Origin: an uncultured Porphyromonadaceae bacterium
Lineage (GTDB): Bacteria; Bacteroidota; Bacteroidia; Bacteroidales; Muribaculaceae
Direction of reading: 5' to 3'
DNA length: 64,000 nt
Assembly (NCBI GenBank): GCA_947175645.1
Contig: CAMWNP010000001.1
Span: 1-64,000 of the forward strand
Of this stretch, positions 52,548 to 60,970 are shown one piece after another. Under the pieces are notes generated by a model that saw only the letters and a list, made by a program, of their open reading frames with translations, made no database searches and was not told the DNA's origin. Both the position numbers and the translations under genes were made by a program. Every line of letters starts with the position of its first letter. Within the stretch, counting starts at the first letter, position 1.

Positions 52548-53723
52548 TTATTGTCGTTGGGAGTATTTTTCTGTTATTTCAGTGGCTGCTGAACGGGCTT
52601 CCTCGTTGCAGGCCACATAGTCTTCGTAGGATGGAGTGGCTATGAACGGAATGCGTGAGAGCGTATCGGAGATAACCGGGTATATTTGAGTGAATTTAAT
52701 CTTTTCATTAAGGAAGGCCTTGACAGCAATTTCATTTGCCGCATTTATGACACATGCGGTGTTGCCCCCGCGTGTCAGCGCATATTTCGCAAGGGTTATG
52801 CAAGGGAATCTGGTTTCATCAGGTTCCTCGAATGTGAGGGTGGGATACTTGCTGAAGTCAAGGTGCTCTTGAGGTGCATCCAGGCGGAATGTCTCTCCAA
52901 GAGCGTAGCGTATCGGCAGTTTCATGTCAGGGATGCCAAGTTGGGCTTTGATGGCACCATCAGTAAACTCTACCATGGAATGAACAATTGACTGAGGGTG
53001 GACGATAGGTTTAATCTTATCGGGTTTCAGATCAAAAAGCCATCTTGCCTCAATAATTTCAAATGCTTTATTCAGCATGGTTGCAGAGTCAATGGTTATT
53101 TTTGCACCCATGTTCCAGTTGGGATGATGGAGGGCATCCTTTACAGTAACTTTTGATATCTGTTCGGCGGTTAATGTGCGGAACGGACCTCCGGATGCTG
53201 TTATTAAAACTTGTCTTACTCTGTCCGAATCTTCTCCGACAAGGCACTGGTAGATTGCAGAATGTTCAGAGTCCACAGGAAGCATGGTTGAGCGAGATTC
53301 AGACAAAGCCTTGCATACTATGTCACCTGCCACTACAAGAGTCTCTTTATTGGCCAGTGCAATCTTTTTCCCCGCTTGAATGGCACGCAGGGTGGGTGTG
53401 AGACCGCTGTAGCCTACGGTGGCGGTAACAACAGTGTCGAAGCAGTCAAACATCATGGAGTCATTGATGGCTTCCTGTCCGGCTGCAGTTCTAATTCCTA
53501 ATGGTTCAAGAACTTCGCTCAATTTCCGGTATTGCGTGGCATCTGCAATTATTGCCCATTCCGGCCGGAATTGCAGCGCCTGTTGAATCAGTGTGTCAAC
53601 CCTGGTTCCGGCAATGAGAACAGTGGCTTTGAAGCGGTCGGGGTATTGGGCGATCACTTCAAGTGTTTGTGTCCCTATTGAACCAGTGGAACCAAGTATT
53701 GCTATTTTTTTATGATTGGTCAT
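52548..53723 (-). CDS. dxr: 1-Deoxy-D-xylulose-5-phosphate reductoisomerase
   Basis: A 391-residue DXR, the second enzyme of the MEP isoprenoid pathway, turning DXP into MEP with NADPH. GSTGSIGTQTLEV opens the NADPH fold; ANKETLVVAG, VDSEHSAIYQCL with the metal-binding Asp and Glu, SGGPFR and MVEFTDGAIKAQLGIPDMKLPIRYAL are all family marks. Its neighbour rseP is a usual companion in many phyla. Length is normal. Confidence 0.97.
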   Translation of the reverse strand: MTNHKKIAILGSTGSIGTQTLEVIAQYPDRFKATVLIAGTRVDTLIQQALQFRPEWAIIADATQYRKLSEVLEPLGIRTAAGQEAINDSMMFDCFDTVVTATVGYSGLTPTLRAIQAGKKIALANKETLVVAGDIVCKALSESRSTMLPVDSEHSAIYQCLVGEDSDRVRQVLITASGGPFRTLTAEQISKVTVKDALHHPNWNMGAKITIDSATMLNKAFEIIEARWLFDLKPDKIKPIVHPQSIVHSMVEFTDGAIKAQLGIPDMKLPIRYALGETFRLDAPQEHLDFSKYPTLTFEEPDETRFPCITLAKYALTRGGNTACVINAANEIAVKAFLNEKIKFTQIYPVISDTLSRIPFIATPSYEDYVACNEEARSAATEITEKYSQRQ

Positions 53724-53762
53724 TTCTGATGATTAACAGAGGATGTTTTCCAGTTTACAAAA

Positions 53763-54302
53763 TTACTGAAAAAATTCTAATTCATCAAGTAACCTGCGTG
53801 TAATTGACAATGTTTCACTCTCTTGCCTTGACAATTCTTCAGCGCACACTTTCCGTGCAACCTCTTTGGAGGAAGGTAGAAGGTTGAAAAGCAGTCGCAG
53901 TGCCACGTAGCGGTCCATCGCTTTGTCACTTTCCGCCAGTTTTTCCGCCAGTTCAAGTGCATAGGGAGTGTGTCGTAGAAGTTTATGGCATAGAATGTCT
54001 GCAATCTCCTGCGTGGCGGCTTCAGATGCCCATTTCTCTCCTTTTTCGTAAGGGAAAGTGGTCGGATCAGATATCATCGGTGCCAGCATCATAGATTCAC
54101 GCGTGGATTTATTGTTCCATAGTGCATCGGCCAGTTCTTCATTTTTTCCTATCGATGACGCTATTTCAGTTAACTGCGGAAGATTCAGACCGAAAATGAT
54201 TTTGTATCCTCCGCATGATCTGCGGATAACATCTGCAATTACACCGTTGCGCAAGGCAAAGAACTGCCGTTTTACTGACTGCATGGCATTGAAAGTGCTC
54301 AT
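53763..54302 (-). CDS. DNA alkylation repair-like protein (HEAT repeats)
   Basis: A 179-residue all-helical protein resembling AlkD/AlkC-type DNA alkylation repair proteins, built from HEAT-like helix pairs. The N part (KRQFFALRNGVIADVIRRSCGG) and LWNNKSTRESMMLAPMISDP resemble the family. It is shorter than AlkD (about 230) and I cannot point to the catalytic Asp and Trp, so glycosylase activity is uncertain. It lies 39 bp before dxr and just downstream of the tRNA-Glu terminator. Confidence 0.75.
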   Translation of the reverse strand: MSTFNAMQSVKRQFFALRNGVIADVIRRSCGGYKIIFGLNLPQLTEIASSIGKNEELADALWNNKSTRESMMLAPMISDPTTFPYEKGEKWASEAATQEIADILCHKLLRHTPYALELAEKLAESDKAMDRYVALRLLFNLLPSSKEVARKVCAEELSRQESETLSITRRLLDELEFFQ

Positions 54303-54316
54303 TTCGTAAAGATATA

Positions 54317-54356
54317 ATTAAAAAAATTAAGGCCAACCCTGTTCTGAGTCAGCCTT
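54317..54356 (-). terminator. Terminator of tRNA-Glu
   Basis: On the minus strand AAGGCTGACTC pairs with GGGTTGGCCTT (54329-54356, three G-T pairs) and TTAATTTTTTTAATT follows. It begins 8 bp past the tRNA end. Confidence 0.75.
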
Positions 54357-54363
54357 TTCTGAG

Positions 54364-54436
54364 TAGCGAATCCGGGAATCGAACCCGGGTCTCCACCGTG
54401 AGAGGGTGGCGTGCTAGGCCACTACACTAAATCGCC
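54364..54436 (-). tRNA. tRNA-Glu (anticodon CTC)
   Basis: A 73-nt cloverleaf. The anticodon stem CCACC/GGTGG holds the loop CTCTCAC, giving anticodon CTC, so it reads GAG as glutamate. The T stem is CCGGG/CCCGG with loop TTCGATT, and the D arm has GTG/CAC. The acceptor 5' strand GGCGATT faces ATTCGCT: position 1:72 is G-T and position 6:67 is a T-T mismatch. The discriminator is A and CCA is not encoded. A promoter lies at 54463-54494 and a terminator at 54317-54356, so it is a single-gene unit. Confidence 0.95.
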
Positions 54437-54462
54437 TTGCGTGTCATTCGCTTTTGACAATG

Positions 54463-54494
54463 CAAAGTTAGGTTAAAAAATTCAATTAACCAAA
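54463..54494 (-). promoter_or_regulatory. Promoter of tRNA-Glu
   Basis: On the minus strand TTTG (54491-54494) and TAACTTTG (54463-54470) are 20 bp apart; the -7 box lies 26 bp before the tRNA. It begins just after the stop of the CBM9-like gene. Confidence 0.8.
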
Positions 54495-55151
54495 CTATTC
54501 AAGAATTATTTTTCCAAAAAAGGCGGGCTGATGGAAGTCAGGTTCAGGAGTGTCAATGGGGAAGAGCGACATGAAGTGTGGCTGGGATGTTCCGGATGCA
54601 CACTTATTGAAGTTGGCACGCATCTCAATTGGCTCACCCTTATATTCCACCCCTAATAAATCCAGCGGCAGCCCAATCAATACATTCCACGCGAACAATC
54701 CTTCTATTTCCTGGAACGGGCGAGTGCCACATGACGCATACCGGAGCACTCTGGAAAGTTCTTCATCTGTGAGTCGGTGGGGATTCTTTCTTTCCGAGCG
54801 GTGGGAAGCATTTATTGTGCCGATGCAATTGAACTCAAAGTTCCAGTAGTGGTTATCACATGTAGGTGATACAAAAAACTCTATACATGAGTCACTTGCC
54901 ACCGGTGAGTTATTGGTGTAGTTGACAGCGCACAGGTAGTTGCATCTGACAAAGAAGTCAATATAGATCATCTTGCCGTTATGCGCCACGTTGACAACTG
55001 TAAGCGGCTGATATGGATATTTGTCACGCCAGTTTACACATTCAACGGATGCCTTGTTTCCCTGATCCTGTAGAACGGAAAGAACCTCATCAGGATTGAA
55101 ACCCTGAAGTGCAGGAATGTATGGAATCTTTAATTCATTAATTTTGTGCAT
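54495..55151 (-). CDS. Family 9-like carbohydrate-binding protein
   Basis: A 218-residue protein that fits the CBM9-like beta-sandwich family common in Bacteroidota: FFVRCNYLCAVNYTNNSPVASDSCIEFFVSPTCDNHYWNFEFNCIG, and WNVLIGLPLDLLGVE. There is no signal peptide and no catalytic domain, so a cytosolic binding or accessory role is likely. It contains many cysteines (about nine) for a cytosolic protein. It lies 10 bp after the LysE gene. Confidence 0.82.
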   Translation of the reverse strand: MHKINELKIPYIPALQGFNPDEVLSVLQDQGNKASVECVNWRDKYPYQPLTVVNVAHNGKMIYIDFFVRCNYLCAVNYTNNSPVASDSCIEFFVSPTCDNHYWNFEFNCIGTINASHRSERKNPHRLTDEELSRVLRYASCGTRPFQEIEGLFAWNVLIGLPLDLLGVEYKGEPIEMRANFNKCASGTSQPHFMSLFPIDTPEPDFHQPAFFGKIILE

Positions 55152-55161
55152 GATATTTTTA

Positions 55162-55803
55162 TTAAGAAAGCATGCTTTTCACACTCATGTAGCATCCGAC
55201 TATGGCCATAATGAAAAGGATAATGGCAATTATTCTGTTAAACAACCACATGGAGCGTACATTGAAATGAGCGCGTACTTTGTTGACGAAAAATGTTATC
55301 ATGTACCACCAGAGCAGGGCTCCCAAAAATATACCTGCATATCCTACGGTGTAATGATAGTACCGGAACTCCTCCTGAAGAAAGTTGAAGCGGGCAAATA
55401 ACCCGATGATAAAGAACAGTATCAGCGGATTAGAGAATGTGAAGAGAAATCCTGTTCCGAAATCTGCGAAAAAGTTGTTTGAAATCTCTTCCTGAGGTTT
55501 TAACTGACGGGCGGGGTTCTTCCGGAAGAGAAAGAAAGCGAACCCTGCCAGAACCGCACTACCCAATATCTGAAGGATGTTCTGGTTGGCTTGAATGAAG
55601 TCTGTGACAAATGAAAGACCAAGACCGGTCAGAAGGCAGTAAATCAGGTCTGACAATGCAGCCCCTATGCCGGTGAAAAATGCCGGCCATCTCCCTTTAT
55701 TAAGTGTTCTCTGGATGCACAACATTCCAATGGGTCCCATAGGAGCGGATATGAGAATCCCTATGATGACTCCGCTTGTGGCTATGTCTATGAAATGGTG
55801 CAT
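55162..55803 (-). CDS. LysE-family exporter
   Basis: A 213-residue membrane protein of the LysE/RhtB type with six helices. The early motif ISAPMGPIGMLCIQRTLNKGRWPAFFTGIGAALSD is characteristic (G-P-x-G/N and G-xx-x-D). Members export amino acids or other small amines; the substrate cannot be told. It stands between the DUF4293 and CBM9-like genes in one transcription unit. Confidence 0.88.
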   Translation of the reverse strand: MHHFIDIATSGVIIGILISAPMGPIGMLCIQRTLNKGRWPAFFTGIGAALSDLIYCLLTGLGLSFVTDFIQANQNILQILGSAVLAGFAFFLFRKNPARQLKPQEEISNNFFADFGTGFLFTFSNPLILFFIIGLFARFNFLQEEFRYYHYTVGYAGIFLGALLWWYMITFFVNKVRAHFNVRSMWLFNRIIAIILFIMAIVGCYMSVKSMLS

Positions 55804-55843
55804 CTTCTTGAAGGTGGTATTTTGGATATGTTATCCCGGAGGA

Positions 55844-56260
55844 TTATCTTATCCTGTCGGAGTCGCGTAGTTTTTTTTCGTCTTTTTTCATTCCGTTGTA
55901 GGCGAGCAGTGCAAAGAGCATAGCGCCTATCAGAATCAGGACCCCGCCAACCCACATTATTTCGGCACCCGGGACGGATCCGTAGATTATGAACAGTGCG
56001 GATACGCAAAGGGTTGCCATTAACAGTAAAGAGATAAGGGTTACCCGTTTCTGTAAATGCAGATTCTTGAAAAGGAAAATGTTAATCAAAAGCAGTACGG
56101 CAGTTACAATACCCACGATTAGAAGCACCGGGTAGTCTTTTACCATGATTTTGCTGATTGAATCCTCCAGGGCAAGCGAGCCGAGTGAAGATGTGCAAAA
56201 AAGCCCGATAAGTATTACTGCAATTATCAGATAGACTGTTTGAATACGTTGTATTTGCAT
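55844..56260 (-). CDS. DUF4293-type membrane protein
   Basis: A protein of 138 residues, four helices, beginning MQIQRIQTVYLIIAVILIGL, the mark of DUF4293. The start at 56260 is chosen because the in-frame ATG at 56293 lies inside the -7 promoter box. The C-terminal tail is short and charged (KKDEKKLRDSDRIR). Function unknown. First gene of the DUF4293-LysE-CBM9-like unit. Confidence 0.85.
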   Translation of the reverse strand: MQIQRIQTVYLIIAVILIGLFCTSSLGSLALEDSISKIMVKDYPVLLIVGIVTAVLLLINIFLFKNLHLQKRVTLISLLLMATLCVSALFIIYGSVPGAEIMWVGGVLILIGAMLFALLAYNGMKKDEKKLRDSDRIR

Positions 56261-56290
56261 CTGTTGACGGTATTTGAACAATTTAGTATG

Positions 56291-56321
56291 CAAATTTAAT
56301 CAATCCTCTGCTTTTTACCAA
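56291..56321 (-). promoter_or_regulatory. Promoter of the DUF4293-LysE-CBM9 unit
   Basis: On the minus strand TTG (56319-56321) and TAAATTTG (56291-56298) are 20 bp apart, 30 bp before the DUF4293 ATG. Confidence 0.75.
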
Positions 56322-56524
56322 ATAAATTCATATCCTTATGAACTGAATTCAATGACAAAGCAAATATTGAATATCTGAGAAAATTTGGTTAAATTTTATC
56401 AAATATCTGACGGTGACATAATTAGTCATCTACAAGGTTGCTTTCGGGATTCTGATTCGGTTGCACACTCATGTTTGCTTCCTTCAGTCTCATTCATATC
56501 CTCAAAGCCTTGTATTGAAAACTT

Positions 56525-56568
56525 TAAGAGACAGTGTCAAGATTTTGAATTTTTGACACTGTCTCTTA
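56525..56568 (-). terminator. Terminator after the M23 peptidase gene
   Basis: TAAGAGACAGTGTCAA (56525-56540) and TTGACACTGTCTCTTA (56553-56568) form a perfect 16-bp stem with a 12-base loop, 24 bp past the stop. The 3' side on the minus strand reads AAGTTTTC, so the T-run is short. Between this and 56322 no gene was seen. Confidence 0.75.
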
Positions 56569-56592
56569 TGAATAAGTTAGGGATATAGATTT

Positions 56593-57582
56593 TTATCTGA
56601 GTCGGAGTTTCTGACCGGGTTGAATTTTTGTCGTGGTTTTCAATCCGTTAACCTTGCATAGTTGTTTTACTGACACACCTGTACGAGAGGCAATCTTACT
56701 GAGGCTATCACCTTTACGGACCGTATATGTTGAGGATTTTCCGGTTGAAGATTTCTTTGAGGCGGAAGCCTGCTGGGGATGATTCTTCAGATACTCGGCC
56801 TGATACTGCTTTGCGTATTCAGTGTTTGCATTAGGATCAAAGTTGCGTGCATTCTGATAAGTGTTCTTATCAAATGTATAGGTGTCAGTGTGAACAGTCT
56901 GGTTTGCGAAGTCAAAAATTGCAGCGGGGTTGATCGGATAACCCATGAAGCGAGTTTCAAAGTGGAGGTGAGGACCGGTTGAACGGCCGGTGTTACCTGC
57001 CAACGCAATGGGGTCGCCGGCCTTAACGTATGTGTCTTCTTCAACAAGGAATTTCGAAAGGTGACCGTAGACTGTTTCCAGTTCGTTTTCATGGCGAACA
57101 ATTACATAGTAGCCATAACCTCTTCGGTCAAAATTGGTGAGTCGTACCTTTCCGTCAAATGCTGCTCTGACAGTATCACCAATGTGTGATTTTAGGTCAA
57201 TTCCTTTATGCATGCGTTTGAAGCGTCGACGGTAGCCGTAGGGAGATGTGACATAGCCGGGGTGAGGCATAGAGAAATTGCTTACGTCAATCACTCGGGT
57301 CTGGGGTACATCCGCACCAGCGTAGGCGTTGACGCGACGGCTATCCCATCCTTCGGTGTAAATATCCAGTTCCGGTTCTTCTTCTTCCTTGAAGAGGTTG
57401 TCCAGGAACTGCTGGGCATTTTCAGCCTTTATTTCGTTGGGGATATTTTCCTGTTTGGCTATGAGATCATTGTGTTCAGCAATGTGAGCCCCGGGCAACC
57501 GATAGGTCTGTGCGGAAAGTGACAAAGCACCACTTGCCAAGGTGAGTACTAATAATGATATTTTAGATTTAAGTAATTGCAT
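56593..57582 (-). CDS. M23 peptidase with LysM domain
   Basis: A 329-residue exported protein with a signal peptide (1-24, SLSAQ), an M23 (LytM-like) domain (about 112-225: MHKGIDLKSHIGD with the first His and Asp, VYGHLSKF, and HLHFE), a linker rich in Asn, Lys and Ser, and one LysM domain at the C terminus (about 285-329, YTVRKGDSLSKIASRTGVS). The zinc ligands are intact, so it can cut peptidoglycan cross-links. It follows ndk after 9 bp. Confidence 0.93.
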   Translation of the reverse strand: MQLLKSKISLLVLTLASGALSLSAQTYRLPGAHIAEHNDLIAKQENIPNEIKAENAQQFLDNLFKEEEEPELDIYTEGWDSRRVNAYAGADVPQTRVIDVSNFSMPHPGYVTSPYGYRRRFKRMHKGIDLKSHIGDTVRAAFDGKVRLTNFDRRGYGYYVIVRHENELETVYGHLSKFLVEEDTYVKAGDPIALAGNTGRSTGPHLHFETRFMGYPINPAAIFDFANQTVHTDTYTFDKNTYQNARNFDPNANTEYAKQYQAEYLKNHPQQASASKKSSTGKSSTYTVRKGDSLSKIASRTGVSVKQLCKVNGLKTTTKIQPGQKLRLR

Positions 57583-57591
57583 TATGATAGA

Positions 57592-58062
57592 TTAGTTTAA
57601 TTCGTCAGGGGCGTAAATAAAGTTAATACACACCGGAGTATAGTCAAAGATTTCTTCCGGTTTGAAGAAACGTTTTGTTTCAATCACTCCGTTTTCCGGT
57701 GAGTCGGATGCATGGACTATGTTTTCCTGTGAACTCATGCCATAATCACCTCTGATGGTACCGGGTGCGGCATTCCTTGCGTTTGTTGTGCCCACCATGC
57801 CGCGAACAACGGCAACAGCGTCTACCCCCTTAAGGCAGATGACAACAACCGGAGTTGCCATCATTGATTTCAGAAGAGTAGGGAAGAAGGGTTTCTCAAC
57901 AAGATGAGCATAATGTTCACGGAGTAACTCTTCACTCAAATTCATCATTTTTAATCCACAGATTATCAGGCCTTTCTGCTGAAATCTGTCAATAATTTTA
58001 CCTATCAGACCGCGCTGAACGCCTGATGGCTTGATTATTACGAGTGACTGTTCCATGTTCAT
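57592..58062 (-). CDS. ndk: Nucleoside diphosphate kinase
   Basis: A 156-residue NDK that balances nucleoside triphosphates by phosphate transfer through a histidine intermediate. The catalytic His117 is in NIVHASDSPENG; SLVIIKPSGVQRGLIG and GTTNARNAAPGTIRGDYG are standard. It has the slightly longer C-terminal part of the Bacteroidota forms. Either ATG 58062 or 58056 could be the start. First gene of the ndk-M23 unit. Confidence 0.96.
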   Translation of the reverse strand: MNMEQSLVIIKPSGVQRGLIGKIIDRFQQKGLIICGLKMMNLSEELLREHYAHLVEKPFFPTLLKSMMATPVVVICLKGVDAVAVVRGMVGTTNARNAAPGTIRGDYGMSSQENIVHASDSPENGVIETKRFFKPEEIFDYTPVCINFIYAPDELN

Positions 58063-58113
58063 AAAAGTGTTTTAAGGTTGAACATCCATATAGATAGATG
58101 GATTTTCACACCG

Positions 58114-58145
58114 TAAAGTTACAAATTTCATGTGAAATATTCCAA
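58114..58145 (-). promoter_or_regulatory. Possible ndk promoter
   Basis: On the minus strand TTG (58143-58145) and TAACTTTA (58114-58121) are 21 bp apart; the last base of the -7 box is A rather than G. It lies 52 bp before the ndk ATG. Confidence 0.45.
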
Positions 58146-58226
58146 CTGACGGAGTGTAAATTTCGTAATCAAATCTAATATTTTGTTAAATTAGAAGTTA
58201 AATTGTTGATTTATAACAAGATATTC

Positions 58227-58250
58227 AAAATATGTTATAAAACATATTTT
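58227..58250. repeat. AT-rich perfect inverted repeat
   Basis: AAAATATGTT (58227-58236) and AACATATTTT (58241-58250) are a perfect 10-bp inverted repeat with spacer ATAA, in the gap between ndk and glgP, about 170 bp upstream of ndk. It could be an operator or a weak hairpin. The rest of the gap holds no gene. Confidence 0.45.
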
Positions 58251-58319
58251 TAACTTCTGTAAACAATCACATCACTATGTGGGTGTTTCTGTTTAGATTA
58301 TTATAAAGGTTTATAATAG

Positions 58320-58353
58320 AACAACGAGGAAACCGAAAAGTTTCCTCGTTGTT
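58320..58353 (-). terminator. Terminator after the glycogen phosphorylase gene
   Basis: AACAACGAGGAAAC (58320-58333) and GTTTCCTCGTTGTT (58340-58353) form a perfect 14-bp stem with a 6-base loop, 21 bp past the stop of the phosphorylase gene. Confidence 0.85.
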
Positions 58354-58374
58354 GATTTTGTATCTGTTGTTCGA

Positions 58375-60936
58375 TTATACCCAACGGGTGTAAGCGAAGT
58401 CCATACGGTGGGGAAGTGCGGGATTGTAGGGATAGATACGATAAGCGTAGCGATAAACGCCGGCGTTATTGATATCCTCTGACAGATCGTAAGTGATTAC
58501 GTTACCCTCTTCTTTTATGATGTCAAACTGGCGGATTTCACAAAGTTTTTCCTCACCCTCTTCCTGACGGTAGAACACAGCCTCAACACGAAGGTCGCGG
58601 CCAATGCCGTTTGTGTCGATTATTATGCGGGTGTTGAGTTTATCACCTGTGATTGTGCTGGTATTTTCAGATGCGATAACATCAAATACCTTGATACCGT
58701 CCCAGAGTGATGCGATGCGTTCTTTCCATGCAACAATTTCCTTAGCCATTTTATAGTTGTCGGCCATAAGTTTTTCTGCACGAGACGCTTCTTTATCATA
58801 GAAACGGCTGATGTAGTCATCGATCATACGTTTCATTGTAAAGTGAGGTGCGATGTCACCGATTGATCCTTTGATATATTCAATCCACTTGGGTGAATAG
58901 CCTTTGGAGTTCTGCTCGAAGTACATGGGTATGATTTCGTTCTCGAGCATTGAATAGATTGTGGCTGCATCAAGTTTATCCTGCTGATCCTGCTGCTCGG
59001 GTGAGAAGGTACGTTTGTCAGTAAGAGCCCAACCGGCTTTTTCATTGAAACGATAGCCTTCATACCACCATCCGTCAAGTACTGAGAAGTTGAGTACACC
59101 GTTCATCTCTGCCTTTTCACCGGAAGTACCGGATGCCTCGAGAGGACGAGTGGGGGTATTCAACCAGATGTCCACACCGCTTACAAGACGTTTTGCAACA
59201 ATCATGTTGTAGTCCTCAAGGAAGATGATCTTACCGAGGAACTGGGGCATGCGTGAAATCTCCATGATACGTTTGATCAGACCCTGACCGGCACCATCGG
59301 CGGGGTGAGCCTTGCCGGAGAAGATGAACTGAACAGGGAAACGCTCGTTGTTTACGATGCGAGAGAGACGCTCAAGGTCAGTGAAAAGCAGATGTGCACG
59401 TTTGTAAGTTGCGAAACGACGTGCGAAACCAATGATGAGAGCATTGGGGTTGATTTTGTCAACAATTTTTATAACTGCAGAGGGATCTCCCTGATTTGCG
59501 AGCCATTTCTGTGTGAAGTCACGTTTAACGAAGTTTATGAACTTGTTCTTCATTGTCATTCGCATGTTCCATATTTCTTCGTCGGGCACTGAGAAAATGC
59601 CTTTCCATGCTTCGGGATTGCTCTGATCGGAGAATACTTGCTCCCCGAGTTTTTCAGCATAGAATTCCTTCCATTCAGAAGCAGCCCAAGTGGGCATGTG
59701 TACACCGTTTGTCACATAGCCTACGTGAGATTCCTGCCATCCGTAGCCTTTCCAGATTCCCGCGAACATTCTCTTTGACACTTCACCGTGCAGCCAACTT
59801 ACACCGTTTGCTTCCTGGCAGGTGTTCAGAGCGAACACACTCATTGAGAAACGTTCGTTAGTGTTGGGGTTCTCGCGGCCCATGTTCATGAGATCGTTCC
59901 AACTTATGCCGAGTTTGGCAGGGTATTCACCCATATATTTTCCGAACAGGCTTTCATCGAAGTAGTCGTGACCTGCGGGAACGGGAGTATGAACAGTGTA
60001 AAGAGATGTTGCACGCACAAGTTCAAGTGCTACATTGAAGTCAAGCCCTTTTTCCTGGACATAGTCAACCAGACGCTGGAGATTGAGCAGTGCGGCATGA
60101 CCTTCGTTGCAGTGGTAGAGTTGTGAGTTTATACCAAGTTTTTTCAACATCAGAACGCCACCGATACCAAGCATGTACTCCTGTTTGATACGGTTTTCCC
60201 AGTCACCGCCATAGAGTTGGTGAGTGATCTGACGGTCGAAGTCGCTGTTCATGTCGAAATCGGTGTCCATCAGGTAAAGGTTCATTCGGCCTACGTTTAC
60301 TCGCCATATATGGCTGTAGATGATGCGACCGGGGAAAGGAACTTCCAGAATCATGGGACGGCCGTTTTTGTCCATCACCTGTTCCAGGGGAAGTTGGTTG
60401 AAGTTCTGAGGTTCGTAGTTAGCAATCTGCTGACCGTCAACAGAAAGAGTCTGTGTGAAATATCCGTAGCGATAGAGGAAACCTACAGCGGTCATATCAA
60501 CGCGGCTGTCTGATGCTTCCTTGATGTAGTCACCGGCGAGAACACCAAGACCACCAGAATAGATTTTCAGTGCGTTGCAAAGACCGTATTCCATAGAGAA
60601 ATATGACACGGACGGAACATCCTTACGCATGGGCTGTGCCATGTATTCCTTGAACATACCGTATACTTTGTTGATACGTGCCATGAATTCTTTATCAGCC
60701 TGGATTTCCTGCTGGCGTTCATAAGAGAGTTGCTGGAGTAACATCACAGGGTTTTCACCTGTAGAGCGCCATAATTCGGGACTAAGGTCGCGGAACAGGG
60801 ACTTACCTTCACTATTCCATACCCACCAGAGGTTTCTTGCTAACTCATCGAGTGGTTTGAGACGAGTAGGCAATTCAGCGCGTACGTTGAGTTCGCGCCA
60901 GGCGGGGGCATTAGTGTTGCTTACTTGAAGTTTCAT
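58375..60936 (-). CDS. glgP: Alpha-glucan phosphorylase
   Basis: An 853-residue enzyme of the short alpha-glucan phosphorylase type (GT35), releasing glucose 1-phosphate from glycogen or maltodextrin. It opens with the DUF3417 region ([25 protein letters not shown]) found in this group, then [39 protein letters not shown], and [12 protein letters not shown]. The pyridoxal phosphate lysine motif is [19 protein letters not shown]. It is cytosolic. It lies 34 bp after the glycogen synthase gene; the two build and degrade the same polymer. Confidence 0.95.
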   Translation of the reverse strand: MKLQVSNTNAPAWRELNVRAELPTRLKPLDELARNLWWVWNSEGKSLFRDLSPELWRSTGENPVMLLQQLSYERQQEIQADKEFMARINKVYGMFKEYMAQPMRKDVPSVSYFSMEYGLCNALKIYSGGLGVLAGDYIKEASDSRVDMTAVGFLYRYGYFTQTLSVDGQQIANYEPQNFNQLPLEQVMDKNGRPMILEVPFPGRIIYSHIWRVNVGRMNLYLMDTDFDMNSDFDRQITHQLYGGDWENRIKQEYMLGIGGVLMLKKLGINSQLYHCNEGHAALLNLQRLVDYVQEKGLDFNVALELVRATSLYTVHTPVPAGHDYFDESLFGKYMGEYPAKLGISWNDLMNMGRENPNTNERFSMSVFALNTCQEANGVSWLHGEVSKRMFAGIWKGYGWQESHVGYVTNGVHMPTWAASEWKEFYAEKLGEQVFSDQSNPEAWKGIFSVPDEEIWNMRMTMKNKFINFVKRDFTQKWLANQGDPSAVIKIVDKINPNALIIGFARRFATYKRAHLLFTDLERLSRIVNNERFPVQFIFSGKAHPADGAGQGLIKRIMEISRMPQFLGKIIFLEDYNMIVAKRLVSGVDIWLNTPTRPLEASGTSGEKAEMNGVLNFSVLDGWWYEGYRFNEKAGWALTDKRTFSPEQQDQQDKLDAATIYSMLENEIIPMYFEQNSKGYSPKWIEYIKGSIGDIAPHFTMKRMIDDYISRFYDKEASRAEKLMADNYKMAKEIVAWKERIASLWDGIKVFDVIASENTSTITGDKLNTRIIIDTNGIGRDLRVEAVFYRQEEGEEKLCEIRQFDIIKEEGNVITYDLSEDINNAGVYRYAYRIYPYNPALPHRMDFAYTRWV

Positions 60937-60970
60937 ACTTAAAATGTGTATATTTATGGTTACTAATTAT

